Origin: Phycisphaerae bacterium RAS2
GTDB taxonomy: Bacteria > Planctomycetota > Phycisphaerae > UBA1845 > UTPLA1
Reading direction: 5' to 3'
DNA length: 64,000 nucleotides
NCBI GenBank assembly: GCA_007753915.1
Contig: CP036352.1
Span: forward strand, 744,001 to 808,000
The notes beneath the pieces were generated by a model. That model saw only the letters and a program-made list of their open reading frames with translations, had not been told where the DNA came from and made no database searches. The stretch's first letter is position 1; every line of letters begins with the position of its first letter. Position numbers and translations under genes: made by a program. Below, piece after piece: positions 48,218 through 57,817 of this stretch.

Positions 48218-50157
48218 TTTCGCGCCTCCGGCTGCGCACCCTCGACCCAGCGAACGTGCCGGCCGATCAACCCGCGCGCTGCGGCGTCGGTTACTTCCTG
48301 CGAGCGGCCGCTGGGCCATTGCACGGTGATGCGCTCGACGGCTGCGGGATCGGGCACGCCGAAATGCAACGGATACTCGGATTGTGAAGAGTAGCCGATG
48401 CCGCCCTGAACTTCGCGCATCATCCTTCCGCTGCGCGTCTCAATGGTGACACGGGCGCCAATGGCGCTGGTCGTGGATGCGAGCGTGCGCCCGGCCAATC
48501 GCATGGCAAGATCGGGTCGGCCGGCGAGTTCAACGCGCAGAAACGACGCGCCGGCGGGCGGCACGGTGCGATTGACGTAATACGAAGACGGCGCGCCCTG
48601 GTTGGCGACGTAAATGTCCAGCAATCCGTCGTGATTGTAATCCGCCAGCGCGGTACCGCGGCCGTTGAAGGTATCGGTAATTCCGGCGGATTCAGCGGCG
48701 TCGCAAAAGCGGGGTTCGTACGTATTCGAAGCGCCGCGCGGGCTGAAGCCCGCGGCTCGTTGATTTGCCCGGTCGGTCGCATTTGGAATCTGCATGAACA
48801 ATCGGCTCGGTTCGCGGCCGGAGAGATCGCGGTCGCCCATGACCGGCCAGTCGCGCGTGTCCACCGTCTGGTTCTTGGTCTGCGTGACCATTTCCTGAAT
48901 GTGATACCAATAAGTGCGGTCGGGATGGCCCGTGACGAAGCCGTTGACGGTGAAGATATCCATCAATCCGTCGAGATCAAAGTCGGCGAACTTCCCGCCC
49001 CAGCCCCAGCCGCCGTCCATCGCCCCGGCCGGCTCGGCGATGTTCGCAAAGCCGCGCCCGCCGGTCATGGCGGCGTCGGCGCTGTTGAGCCAGAGCATGT
49101 TGCCTTCGTCCGTCTTGTATTTGCGAGAGAGGATGTTGGTGACGTAGATATCGAGATACCCGTCGTTGTTCACGTCGCCGAAATCGACGTTCATGCCCTT
49201 CCACCAGTCGTTGCCGACGCCGGGATGGCCGCGCGGGTCGATGACAAGGCGGAACTTCGGTGGTTGCTCCGTCGCGCCGGTGTTGAGGTAGTACTCATCA
49301 GGACCGAAGTCGTTGGCGATGTAGAGGTCGGGCCAGCCATCGTTGTTCAGATCGCCCGCACCGACGGAAAGCGTCCAACCGTGAAAAGTCATGCCGACGG
49401 CCGTGGTGACATCCTCAAACGTCCCATCGCCGCGATTGCGATAGAGCACGTTGTGCCCGCCGTTTGCGGCGTGGGTGAAGGTCTCGTGCATGATCTTCGT
49501 GGAAGCGGGGTTCCAGAGATCGTTGCGCACCATGCTGCCGGTCTTTTCGTCGGCGATGGTGTCGGCGAAGTAGTTGCCGAGCAGAATATCGAGCTTTCCG
49601 TCGCGGTCGTAATCAAAAAATGTGGCCGCGTTGCCGTAGCCCCAGAAATCGACTCCCGCCTGCTTGCTGATGTCGGTGAAGCGCCCGCCGCCCTCGTTGC
49701 GGAAGAGCGTGTTCGTGTCGCCCCACTTGATCACATACAGGTCCAGGTCGCCGTCGCCGTCGACGTCGCCCCAGATCGAATGCATGCATGCCCCGGCTGC
49801 GTTGCCGATGCCGACGCCCGCCGCGGTCGTCACGTCTTCAAACGTCCCATCGCCGCGATTGCGGAACAACCGGTTCGACTGCCCTCGGCCGCTGTGTGTC
49901 ACGTACAGATCGGCGAAGCCGTCGCCGTCGTAGTCGGCCGCCGCCGCCGCCGCCCCGACGGATGACAACCACGGCATGATGTTTTCAAAGGCCGGGTGAA
50001 GCCGGCACATGGAGTGGACATTCCGGCAACCTGCGGTTTCGGCGCGCTCTTCGAAACGGACCTGTGCTGCGGGCCGCTCCGGCGGGGCGGGGCGGACCCA
50101 GACGTATCCGCCGATCAGCGCGGACGCCATCACCATGAATCGCAGCGGCATCGCCAT
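48214..50157 (-). CDS. unbV: FG-GAP/VCBS and ASPIC/UnbV protein, enediyne-cassette UnbV (E3) homologue
   Basis: This 647-aa exported protein has an N-terminal hydrophobic segment (FMVMASALIGGYVWV). Seven Ca-binding beta-propeller motifs of the DxDxDGxxD type follow (DYDGDGFAD, DVDGDGDLD, DYDRDGKLD, DLNNDGWPD, DVNNDGYLD, DFDLDGLMD, DYNHDGLLD). The C-terminal ASPIC/UnbV domain (about 560-630) contains GARVTIETRSGR and GYSSQSEYPLHFG. UnbV proteins are one of five products conserved with enediyne PKSs, and the same fold also occurs elsewhere as CRTAC1-like proteins; here the neighbours decide. Residues about 463-479 (RAAGFSPRGAS) come from a palindromic repeat at 48731-48756. It is the first gene of the leftward operon. 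Confidence 0.82.
   Translation of the reverse strand: MAMPLRFMVMASALIGGYVWVRPAPPERPAAQVRFEERAETAGCRNVHSMCRLHPAFENIMPWLSSVGAAAAAADYDGDGFADLYVTHSGRGQSNRLFRNRGDGTFEDVTTAAGVGIGNAAGACMHSIWGDVDGDGDLDLYVIKWGDTNTLFRNEGGGRFTDISKQAGVDFWGYGNAATFFDYDRDGKLDILLGNYFADTIADEKTGSMVRNDLWNPASTKIMHETFTHAANGGHNVLYRNRGDGTFEDVTTAVGMTFHGWTLSVGAGDLNNDGWPDLYIANDFGPDEYYLNTGATEQPPKFRLVIDPRGHPGVGNDWWKGMNVDFGDVNNDGYLDIYVTNILSRKYKTDEGNMLWLNSADAAMTGGRGFANIAEPAGAMDGGWGWGGKFADFDLDGLMDIFTVNGFVTGHPDRTYWYHIQEMVTQTKNQTVDTRDWPVMGDRDLSGREPSRLFMQIPNATDRANQRAAGFSPRGASNTYEPRFCDAAESAGITDTFNGRGTALADYNHDGLLDIYVANQGAPSSYYVNRTVPPAGASFLRVELAGRPDLAMRLAGRTLASTTSAIGARVTIETRSGRMMREVQGGIGYSSQSEYPLHFGVPDPAAVERITVQWPSGRSQEVTDAAARGLIGRHVRWVEGAQPEARK
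48731..48756. repeat. CGCGGGCTGAAGCCCGCG palindrome inside unbV
   Basis: CGCGGGCT-GA-AGCCCGCG at 48737-48754 is a perfect 8-bp inverted repeat. It is translated as AGFSPRG in a linker between propeller blades. Confidence 0.65.
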
Positions 50158-50265
50158 GGAAGACCCTCGGAGAGAGGTCGCGTCCAGGCCGCGGTGTCGC
50201 GAGCAGATTGCCTGCGACCCGTACTAGGTAAAACACCTGGGCTGCCCATGATGGGAACGAACGCG

Positions 50266-50294
50266 ATTTTACTCCCCAGGGGAAGACGATTCAA
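50266..50294 (-). promoter_or_regulatory. promoter of the unbV operon
   Basis: On the minus strand TTGAAT (50294-50289), a 17-bp gap, then TAAAAT (50271-50266). The spacer contains the small palindrome TCCCCAGGGGA. The leader would be about 100 nt. Confidence 0.55.
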
Positions 50295-50513
50295 CCGCGT
50301 GCGCGTCCAGTGAGCATTTCAAAACGGCCATGGCGACATGCGAATCGTCATCCTTTGGGGAAGAGAATGCTCCCAGTTTGGAGGAAGGGGTCAGCTGTGC
50401 CAGCCAACGATTATCAACAAATGAACTGGTGCGGCTCTTTGCGCGGGGACCGTGCGGCGCGACGTTTTTCTGCGATATTGGACCCGTGGGGCCGCTCGGA
50501 CGCCTCCGGATTC

Positions 50514-50542
50514 TTGAATCAGACAGACCAAAGTCGTAGTGT
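50514..50542 (+). promoter_or_regulatory. promoter of the unbL-PKS operon
   Basis: TTGAAT (50514-50519), a 17-bp gap, then TAGTGT (50537-50542). The -35 and spacing are the same as in the divergent promoter. The leader would be about 140 nt. Confidence 0.45.
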
Positions 50543-50687
50543 AATGTCGGAGAGGGCGGCAAGCGGCGGCCTGCCGGGCCGCTTCCAATTCCACGTCTCC
50601 GGTGGGTCGGTCGGCCTTGCGTCCATGTTGCACATGGAGAAAGCGGCGGCGCCCGATCAGACCGGCCGCCGAACTCGGAGAACCCCG

Positions 50688-51704
50688 ATGGCAACCACCG
50701 CATGCGGTGAGCCGATCGCAGCCCGCGCCGAATCATCGCGGCGCGTTGCGGGCAGCGCGATGCTGCGCGCGATCCGACGGCGGTTGCTGGGCATCGATCC
50801 GCGCGAGGTCCTGCTCGCGCGGCGCGGCGTGACGGCGGTTGATTCGCGAGCCGGGGCGAGGCTGGAACAGATCGGTGAGACGTTTGTATCGGGATACCAT
50901 GCGGCGCTGGAGTCGGCGGACGATTCGGAACTGGCGCAACGACTGGAGGCGGTCGAGCGCGAGCGGCGCGGTTTCGCGTACGAAGGCGCAGCCATGGCGC
51001 TGTACTTGCTTGACGCGTTGACACCGTGGAATCGCTCGCGCTGGCAGCGATTCGTGAACGGCCCCGGAAACGCGCACGCCTACATGATCTACGTCGGCGC
51101 AGGCTGGGCGATGGCGCGGCTGCCGATGGGAATCGGCAAATCATTAAGTCAAATGGACTCGCTGTTGCGATGGCTCGCCATCGACGGGTGGGCGTTTCAT
51201 GATGCGTACTTTCATCCCGCGAGCACCGTGCAGCGCGGCGAGCGGCCGCGCCGATTGCGCGGTCACGCGTTGCGCGCGTGGGACATGGGACTGGGCCGCG
51301 GCTTGTGGTTCGCCCTGGGTGCTGATGTTTCGCAAATCGCGGAACGGATCGGATCGATGGACACGGATCGCCGAGCCGATCTGTGGAGCGGCGTCGGATT
51401 GGCATGTGCCTACGCGGGCGGCGTCGAATCGACGGACATCGAGTTGTTGTGTGCATTGGCGGTTGAACATCGCTACTGGCTGGGGCAGGGCGCGAGTTTC
51501 GCGGCCAAGGCGCGGCAGCGGGCGGGCAATCCGGCGGATCACACCGACCTGGCTTGCCGACTGCTCTGCGGCCTTTCGGCGGAGACGGCAGCACAGATCA
51601 CAGACGCATGTCTCGAAAAGATTGCGCCGGACGATGGCGACGGCAGGGCGTTTGATGCCTGGCGCGCGGCCATCGCAGCCCGATTGCGGGAGGTGGTCGC
51701 ATGA
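50688..51704 (+). CDS. unbL: DUF1702 protein, enediyne-cassette UnbL (E5) homologue
   Basis: This 338-aa soluble protein starts at ATG 50688 with GGAG 7 bp upstream; that start and length fit the family better than the long upstream frame. DUF1702 features are LLGIDPREVLLARRGV near the start, RRGFAYEGAAMALYLLD, GPGNAHAYMIYVGAGWAMARL, DGWAFHDAYFHP and RALRAWDMGLGRGLWF-like sequence. DUF1702 (UnbL/E5) is almost specific to enediyne-type clusters and is required with E3 and E4 to process the PKSE polyene; its chemistry is not established from sequence. ATGA overlap with the PKS start means translational coupling. Confidence 0.87.
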   Translation: MATTACGEPIAARAESSRRVAGSAMLRAIRRRLLGIDPREVLLARRGVTAVDSRAGARLEQIGETFVSGYHAALESADDSELAQRLEAVERERRGFAYEGAAMALYLLDALTPWNRSRWQRFVNGPGNAHAYMIYVGAGWAMARLPMGIGKSLSQMDSLLRWLAIDGWAFHDAYFHPASTVQRGERPRRLRGHALRAWDMGLGRGLWFALGADVSQIAERIGSMDTDRRADLWSGVGLACAYAGGVESTDIELLCALAVEHRYWLGQGASFAAKARQRAGNPADHTDLACRLLCGLSAETAAQITDACLEKIAPDDGDGRAFDAWRAAIAARLREVVA

Positions 51705-54700
51705 CGCCTCGCCGCGACGGCATCGCAATCGTGGGCATGGCCTGCCGGTACCCGGACGCGCGCACGCCTTCGGAGCTGTGGGAGAATGTGCTCGCGCAGC
51801 GCCGGTCGTTCCGTCGTATCCCGGCGGAACGCATGCGGATGGAAGATTACTTCTCCAGCGACCGCGCGGCCGAGGATCGAACGTACTCCTGCGAGGCGGC
51901 GCTGATCGAGGGCTATGAGTTTGATCGCGTGAAGTTTCGTGTTTCGGGCAGCCAATTCCGATCTGCCGATCTCGCACACTGGATGGCGCTGGACATCGCG
52001 ACGCAGGCCCTGGCCGATGCAGGGTTTGAAGGCGGAACGGACCTTCCGAAGGAATCGACGGGCGTCTTGCTGGCGAACACGCTGACGGGCGACACGTCGC
52101 GCGCCAACGTGCTTCGGCTGCGCTGGCCCTATGTGCGGCGCGTCGTCGGCGCGGCGATGGCGGAGCAGGGTCGCACATCGGAGGAGATCGAGACGTTTCT
52201 TCGCACGCTTGAGCCGAGCTACAAGCAGCCGTTCCCGACGGTGAATGAAGAGACACTGGCGGGCGGACTGTCGAACACGATCGCCGGACGCATCTGCAAT
52301 CATTTCGATCTGAAGGGCGGCGGTTACACGCTCGATGGCGCGTGCGCGGCGTCGCTGCTGGCGGTGTCGAACGCCTGTTCGGCGATTGTCGCGGGCGATC
52401 TGGATGTCGCGATTGCCGGCGGCGTGGATTTGAGCCTCGACCCGTTCGAGCTGATCGGCTTTGCCAAGGCCGGGGCGCTGGCGAGTGACGACATGCGGGT
52501 GTACGACGCGCGGTCGTCGGGGTTCTGGCCGGGCGAAGGGTGCGGGTTCGTCGTGCTGATGCGCGAGGAAGCGGCGATCGCGCAGGGCCGGCGGATTCAC
52601 GCGGTGATTCGCGGTTGGGGTGTCTCGTCGGACGGCAGCGGGGGCATCACGCGGCCGGAGCCGGCGGGCCAGCGGCTGGCGCTGAAGCGTGCGTATCAAC
52701 GGGCGGGTTTTGGGATAGATACCATCGGCTATTTTGAAGGACACGGCACCGGGACACGTGTCGGCGATGAGACGGAACTGGGCGTGCTTACGGCTGCACG
52801 GCGCGAAGCGGGGGCGTTCGGGCCGGCGGCCATCGGCTCGATCAAGGCGAACATCGGACACACGAAGGCGGCGGCGGGGCTGGCGGGACTGCTGAAGGCG
52901 ACGATGGCGGCGCGCGAGGCCGTGATTCCGCCGATCAGCGGCTGCGGCGAGCCGCATGCGTTGTTGCGCGAGAAGGATGCCGCACTGCGCGTGGCGCGCG
53001 TGCCCGAGGCGTGGGATCGCGCCGAGCCGATGCGCACGGCGGTCAGCGCCATGGGTTTCGGCGGGTTGAACACGCATGTCGTGCTGGAAAGCCCTTCTCG
53101 CGAGCCGGCCGCGCGACCCGCCCGGCGACCGCGCCGTCATTCGTTCGCACAGGATGGCGAGCTTTTCGTGTTCACCGCCGAGTCGGCCATGGAACTTCGC
53201 GAGCAGGCGGCGCGGGTGGCGGCTGTCGCGCCAAATCTGTCTCGTGCGGAGTTGACGGATCTCGCGGCGAATCTTGCCGCGCGGACGGAGTCCGCGAAGG
53301 AGTCGAGCGCGGTAGATGCGAAGTCGCCTTGGCGCGGGGCGGTGGTTGCCTCCGCGCCGAGCGAGTTGGCCGAGCGTGCGGCCCGATTGGTCGAATGGAT
53401 CGATTCGGGCGAGACGAATCGCATCGATGCGACGGGCGTTTTCCTGGGGAACGGCCACGGGTCGCCGCGGATCGGATTCGTGTTTCCCGGTCAGGGGTGC
53501 GCGGCCCGGCGCGACGGCGGCGCATGGCGCGAACGATTTGAAACCGTGCGCGATCTTTACGAGACAGCCGATCTTCCGGCGCATGGGAACGACGTTCAGA
53601 CAGACGTCGCGCAGCCGGCCATCGTGGCGGCGGAGCTGGCGGCGCTTCGGGCGCTGGAGCGGCTGGGCATCGCGGCGCAGGTCGCGGCGGGGCATAGTTT
53701 GGGCGAGCTGACGGCGCTGCACTGGGCCGGCGCGATGGACGAGCCGGCGCTGTTCCGCGTCGCGACGGCGCGAGGCCGTGCAATGGCCGATCTGCCCGAG
53801 CCGCATGGCGCGATGGCGGCGATCATGGCCTCGGCGGACGAAGTCGAGGCGATGGCCGCGGGAACGGGCGCGGTGGTCTCGGCGATCAACGCGCCGGACC
53901 TGACAGTTGTGTCGGGCGAGTGCGCGGCCATGGCGCAGGTCATGGCCCGGGCCGACGCGCGCGGGATCGGCGCGACGCGCCTGAAGGTTTCACACGCATT
54001 TCATTCGCCGCTCGTCAGTCGCGCGGCCGGTCCGCTGGCGGAGCAATTACGTCGTGAGTCGCTGCGGCCGCTTTCGCGCCGGGTCGTGTCGACCATCACG
54101 GGGCGTGAGCTGCCGGCCGATGCGAATCTCGAAGAATTGCTGGTTACACAGGTGACCGCGCCGGTTCGCTTCACCGATGCCGTGCGGCGAATGGCCCACG
54201 ACGTGGACCTGTTGATCGAGGCGGGCCCGGGCCGGGTGCTGGGCGGGTTGATCGGCCGATTCGCGCCGACGCCCGTTGTGTCGATGGATGCCGCGAGCGA
54301 TTCGGTGCGGGGTTTGTTGTGTACCGCCGGAGCGGTTCACGCGATCGGCGCGCCGGTTCGGGTAAGCGCCCTGTTTGAAGACCGGTTGACGCGGCCGTTC
54401 GATTTGAATCGGCGGCTTCGTTTCATCGCCAGCCCTTGCGAGTCGGCGCCGATTCTCGATTGCGCCGGCGGCGTCACCACGCCGGCCCGCGCGCCGGGAA
54501 CGGGCGAAGACGTTGCGAGTGAAGCGACGGATGTCGCGATGAACTCCGGCGAATCGGCATTAAGCGTCGTGCGCGAGCTGGTCGCGCAAAAGGCGGAGCT
54601 TCCCGTTGAGTCCGTCACGGAGTGCAGCCGTCTGCTGGGCGATCTGCACCTCAATTCAATCGTCGTCGGACAGATTGCCGTCGCGGCATGCAAACGGTTG

Positions 54701-57700
54701 GGCTTGCCCGCGCCGGTCTCGCCGACGGCTTACGCCGGCGCGACGGTCGGCGGCCTGGCGCAGGCGCTGGACGAGCTTCGCGCGACCGGCCGGGAGACGT
54801 CGGAGGATGCGGGCAGCGCGGACGATGCTCCGCCCGCGGGCGTCGATAGTTGGGTGCGGCCGTTCGTGGTGACGTGGCGCGAGCGACCGTTGCGACCGGC
54901 CGATGCACACGAGCTTGATGCCACGAATGAGGCACTTCGCGAGCGCGAGTCGGCGGCGCTGGCGGCGGCGGCGGGCGATGGCTGGCGGGTGATCGCGCAT
55001 CAACTTTGCCCGTTTAAGGGGCGGATCAGCGCGGCACTCGCGCGCGGCGGTCGCGGCGCGGGCGTGCTGGTTTGCGTGCCGCCGCAATACGCCGAGAGCA
55101 GCCCGGCCATGTTGCTGGAGGGCGCACGAGCGGTGTTGCAGGACAACAGCCCCGCGCGGCTGGTGATCGTGCAGGACGGGCGTGAAGGAGAGTTGCCCGG
55201 CGGGATGGGCGCCGAGGCATTCGCGCGAACGCTGCATTTGGAAGCGCCCCACGTGGCGGTGAGCGTGGTGCATGTCCCGACGGCGCACGAGAAGGCCGTC
55301 GAGTGGGTGATGACGGAGACGCGGCATGCCGAGGGCTTCCGTGAAGTGCGATACGACGCGCAGGGTCGGCGATACGAGCCGGTCCTGACGCCGTTGACAG
55401 CGCCAATAGCGCAGTCAATCGACGTTGAACTGAAAGAGCCGATTGCGCGGGCAATCGGTTCATCCGAACCACAACCCATCCTCTCACCGGATTCGACTGC
55501 TTGCGCAGACGGTTCTTTGAATTCGGGCGACGTGTTGCTTGTGACCGGTGGTGGCAAGGGCATCGCCGCGGAGTGCGCGATGGAGCTGGCTCTGGAGACA
55601 GGTGTAAAATTAGCACTGCTGGGGCGGTCGGACCCGGCCCGCGATACGGAGCTTTCGGCCAATCTCGCGCGATTTGAGCAGTCGGGCGTTGCGTTCAAGT
55701 ATCTTCGCGCCGATGTGACCGATGCCGAGTCGGTTTCGGCGGCGGTGCGCGAGGCCGAGCGGGCGCTGGGGCCGGTGACGGCGTTTTTGCACGGGGCCGG
55801 CGCGAACACACCGAAGCTCATTGCGGAGCTCGATAAGCAGGCGTTCAACGAGACGCTTCTGCCGAAGGTGCAGGGCGCGCGAAACGTGCTTGCGGCGGTG
55901 GACGCGGATCGATTAAAGCTGTTTGTCGCGTTCGGGTCGCTGATCGCGCGGGCCGGCATGGCGGGCGAGGCCGATTACGCCGTCGCGAACGACTGGCTTG
56001 GGTCGCTGGTGGAGCGGTGGGGGGCGCAGCATCCACACTGCCGGTCGCTGGCGATTGAGTGGTCGGTCTGGTCGGGCGTCGGCATGGGAGAGCGGCTGGG
56101 ACGGATCGACGCGCTGGCGCGGCAGGGCATCCGCGCGATCACACCGGACGAAGGTGTGCGCGTGATGAAGCGCCTTTTCGCACGCGACACGCCGTCGCGT
56201 GTGCTGGTCACGAGCCGATTCGGCGACGCGCCGACGATGGCCCTCGAAGGGCCGTCGCTTCCGTTCCGCCGATTCCTGGAATCGCCGCGAGTCTATTACC
56301 CAGGCGTGGAGCTGATCGTCGATGCGAACCTCTCCCCTGCGTCCGATCCGCACCTGGATGATCATGTGTTTCACGGCGAGCGCTTGTTCGCAGCGGTCCT
56401 TGGGCTGGAAGCCATGGCGCAGACGGCGATGGCCGTCGCTGGCTCCGATGCGCCGCCGAACTTTGAAAACGTGCAATTGGCGCAGCCGATCGTGGTGCCC
56501 GATTCCGGCGTAACGATTCGCATCGCGGCGCTGGTGCGTGACGATGGCACGGTCGATGTGGCCGTGCGCAGTGCGCAAACCGGTTTCGCCGTCGATCATT
56601 TCCGCGCTACCTGCCGATTTGGCTCCGCATTGATTCAGGACCGCGCCGTGTCGGACCGGATGATGTTTGCAGCACTCCCGCCGCGGCTGAATCTTGCTCC
56701 GGACACCGATTTGTACGGCAAGCTGCTTTTCCACACCGGCCGATTTCGCGTCGTGCGAGGCTATCATGTGCTCGCGGCGAAGGAATGCCTCGCAGAACTT
56801 GGTGAACCAGCGACGGACGACCTTGTGAATGGCAGCGCTCGCCGTTGGTTCGGCTCGTATCTGCCGGCCGATCTCATGCTCGGCTGCCCGGCCGCGCGGG
56901 ATGGCACGATTCATGCGATTCAGGCATGTATCCCGCACGCGGCGATTCTGCCCACCGGCGTCGAGCGCATCGACGTTTACGCGGTGCGGGTGGACACAGC
57001 GCGATACGTCGAAGCGCGCGAGCGATCGCAGTGCGGCGCGGAATTCGTCTACGACGTGCGGGTCTTCGCGCCGGACGGAGCGCTGATCGAGGCATGGCAC
57101 GGATTGAAACTCCGCGCGGTCGCTCCGGCCGCGCAACACGGCGCGCTCGCGCCGGTGCTGCTCGCGCCGAGTCTGGAGCGGCGTGCAGCGGAACTGCTCG
57201 GTGCCTCGGTGCGTGTCGCGCTGGTTGAGGAGCGTGGCGCGTCGCAGCCGAGCGCGAACGGAAACGGCCACGACGGAAACGGCACTGACTCCGCTACGAT
57301 GGACCGTCGCGCGCAATCGGATGCGGCGCTAAGTGAATTGCTGGATTCGGATTCGCGCTGGTCGCGCCGCTCCGACGGGAAACTTGCGGCCCAGGATGGC
57401 CGCGGCGTGACGACGTCGCACGGCGCGGGGCTTACGCTTGCTGTCGCGGCAGACGACGCGACGGCGCTTGGTTGCGACATCGAGCCGGTGACGGCGCGGA
57501 GTCCCGATGCGTGGCGCGACCTGCTCGGCGCGGCGCGGTTCGCGCTGGCCCAGCAGATCGCCGGCGTCGCGGGAGAATCGCTCGACATGGCGGCAACCCG
57601 AGTGTGGACCATCATCGAGTGCGCGGCGAAAGCCGGGCTGTCGCACGACCTCCCGCTGACGCTGATGGATTTTCACCGCGACGGCTGGTTGACCATTCGC

Positions 57701-57817
57701 GCGGGCCGGGCGAGTGCCATGACGGCGGCGTTCGCGGCGAGCAATGAGCGGCCGGCCCTGGCCGTGGGCTTGCTGGCGATGAATGAAACGGTGGGGGCGC
57801 GGCATGCGGGCGTATGA
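51701..57817 (+). CDS. pksE: iterative enediyne-type polyketide synthase (PKSE), KS-AT-ACP-KR-DH-PPTase
   Basis: This 2038-aa single-module PKS has the order and size of PKSE enzymes. KS (1 to about 460): Cys215 in DGACAAS, His348 in EGHGTGT, His387 in NIGHTKAAAG. AT (about 590-900): Ser666 in GHSLGEL, malonyl-type HAFHSP with His768. ACP: Ser986 in DLHLNSI, the unusual HLxS attachment site of PKSEs. KR (about 1274-1480): GGGKGIA, Ser1413, Tyr1426, Asn1430. DH (about 1535-1790): His1555 in DHVFHGERLF, Asp1734 in RDGTIHAIQ. C-terminal PPTase: GCDIEPV (Asp1926, Glu1928) and WTIIECAAKAG (Glu1973, Lys1977), which would self-activate the ACP. There is no ER, so a conjugated polyene is expected. 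All active sites look intact. Its end overlaps the thioesterase start. Confidence 0.9.
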   Translation: MTPRRDGIAIVGMACRYPDARTPSELWENVLAQRRSFRRIPAERMRMEDYFSSDRAAEDRTYSCEAALIEGYEFDRVKFRVSGSQFRSADLAHWMALDIATQALADAGFEGGTDLPKESTGVLLANTLTGDTSRANVLRLRWPYVRRVVGAAMAEQGRTSEEIETFLRTLEPSYKQPFPTVNEETLAGGLSNTIAGRICNHFDLKGGGYTLDGACAASLLAVSNACSAIVAGDLDVAIAGGVDLSLDPFELIGFAKAGALASDDMRVYDARSSGFWPGEGCGFVVLMREEAAIAQGRRIHAVIRGWGVSSDGSGGITRPEPAGQRLALKRAYQRAGFGIDTIGYFEGHGTGTRVGDETELGVLTAARREAGAFGPAAIGSIKANIGHTKAAAGLAGLLKATMAAREAVIPPISGCGEPHALLREKDAALRVARVPEAWDRAEPMRTAVSAMGFGGLNTHVVLESPSREPAARPARRPRRHSFAQDGELFVFTAESAMELREQAARVAAVAPNLSRAELTDLAANLAARTESAKESSAVDAKSPWRGAVVASAPSELAERAARLVEWIDSGETNRIDATGVFLGNGHGSPRIGFVFPGQGCAARRDGGAWRERFETVRDLYETADLPAHGNDVQTDVAQPAIVAAELAALRALERLGIAAQVAAGHSLGELTALHWAGAMDEPALFRVATARGRAMADLPEPHGAMAAIMASADEVEAMAAGTGAVVSAINAPDLTVVSGECAAMAQVMARADARGIGATRLKVSHAFHSPLVSRAAGPLAEQLRRESLRPLSRRVVSTITGRELPADANLEELLVTQVTAPVRFTDAVRRMAHDVDLLIEAGPGRVLGGLIGRFAPTPVVSMDAASDSVRGLLCTAGAVHAIGAPVRVSALFEDRLTRPFDLNRRLRFIASPCESAPILDCAGGVTTPARAPGTGEDVASEATDVAMNSGESALSVVRELVAQKAELPVESVTECSRLLGDLHLNSIVVGQIAVAACKRLGLPAPVSPTAYAGATVGGLAQALDELRATGRETSEDAGSADDAPPAGVDSWVRPFVVTWRERPLRPADAHELDATNEALRERESAALAAAAGDGWRVIAHQLCPFKGRISAALARGGRGAGVLVCVPPQYAESSPAMLLEGARAVLQDNSPARLVIVQDGREGELPGGMGAEAFARTLHLEAPHVAVSVVHVPTAHEKAVEWVMTETRHAEGFREVRYDAQGRRYEPVLTPLTAPIAQSIDVELKEPIARAIGSSEPQPILSPDSTACADGSLNSGDVLLVTGGGKGIAAECAMELALETGVKLALLGRSDPARDTELSANLARFEQSGVAFKYLRADVTDAESVSAAVREAERALGPVTAFLHGAGANTPKLIAELDKQAFNETLLPKVQGARNVLAAVDADRLKLFVAFGSLIARAGMAGEADYAVANDWLGSLVERWGAQHPHCRSLAIEWSVWSGVGMGERLGRIDALARQGIRAITPDEGVRVMKRLFARDTPSRVLVTSRFGDAPTMALEGPSLPFRRFLESPRVYYPGVELIVDANLSPASDPHLDDHVFHGERLFAAVLGLEAMAQTAMAVAGSDAPPNFENVQLAQPIVVPDSGVTIRIAALVRDDGTVDVAVRSAQTGFAVDHFRATCRFGSALIQDRAVSDRMMFAALPPRLNLAPDTDLYGKLLFHTGRFRVVRGYHVLAAKECLAELGEPATDDLVNGSARRWFGSYLPADLMLGCPAARDGTIHAIQACIPHAAILPTGVERIDVYAVRVDTARYVEARERSQCGAEFVYDVRVFAPDGALIEAWHGLKLRAVAPAAQHGALAPVLLAPSLERRAAELLGASVRVALVEERGASQPSANGNGHDGNGTDSATMDRRAQSDAALSELLDSDSRWSRRSDGKLAAQDGRGVTTSHGAGLTLAVAADDATALGCDIEPVTARSPDAWRDLLGAARFALAQQIAGVAGESLDMAATRVWTIIECAAKAGLSHDLPLTLMDFHRDGWLTIRAGRASAMTAAFAASNERPALAVGLLAMNETVGARHAGV

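Larger units (their letters stand above)
50158..50687. other. 530-bp divergent control region of the PKS cassette
   Basis: The region separates the leftward unbV operon from the rightward unbL-PKS operon. It contains two matched promoter-like sequences facing outward and no convincing gene; the frame open from 50310 upstream of unbL lacks a Shine-Dalgarno and family sequence. A TCCCC-A-GGGGA palindrome lies in the spacer of the left promoter. Confidence 0.55.

Noticed and set aside
51539-53806. 755-codon minus-strand open frame opposite the PKS
   Set aside because: It is an Arg/His-rich antisense shadow of a GC-rich gene, with no domains. The plus strand has a full set of PKS active sites.
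51701-57817. PUFA synthase or aryl-polyene PKS
   Set aside because: The protein has one ACP with DLHLNSI, an AT in cis and a C-terminal PPTase, and it is coupled to DUF1702 and an E10-like thioesterase. PUFA synthases have tandem ACPs and a different order; aryl-polyene systems use discrete proteins.
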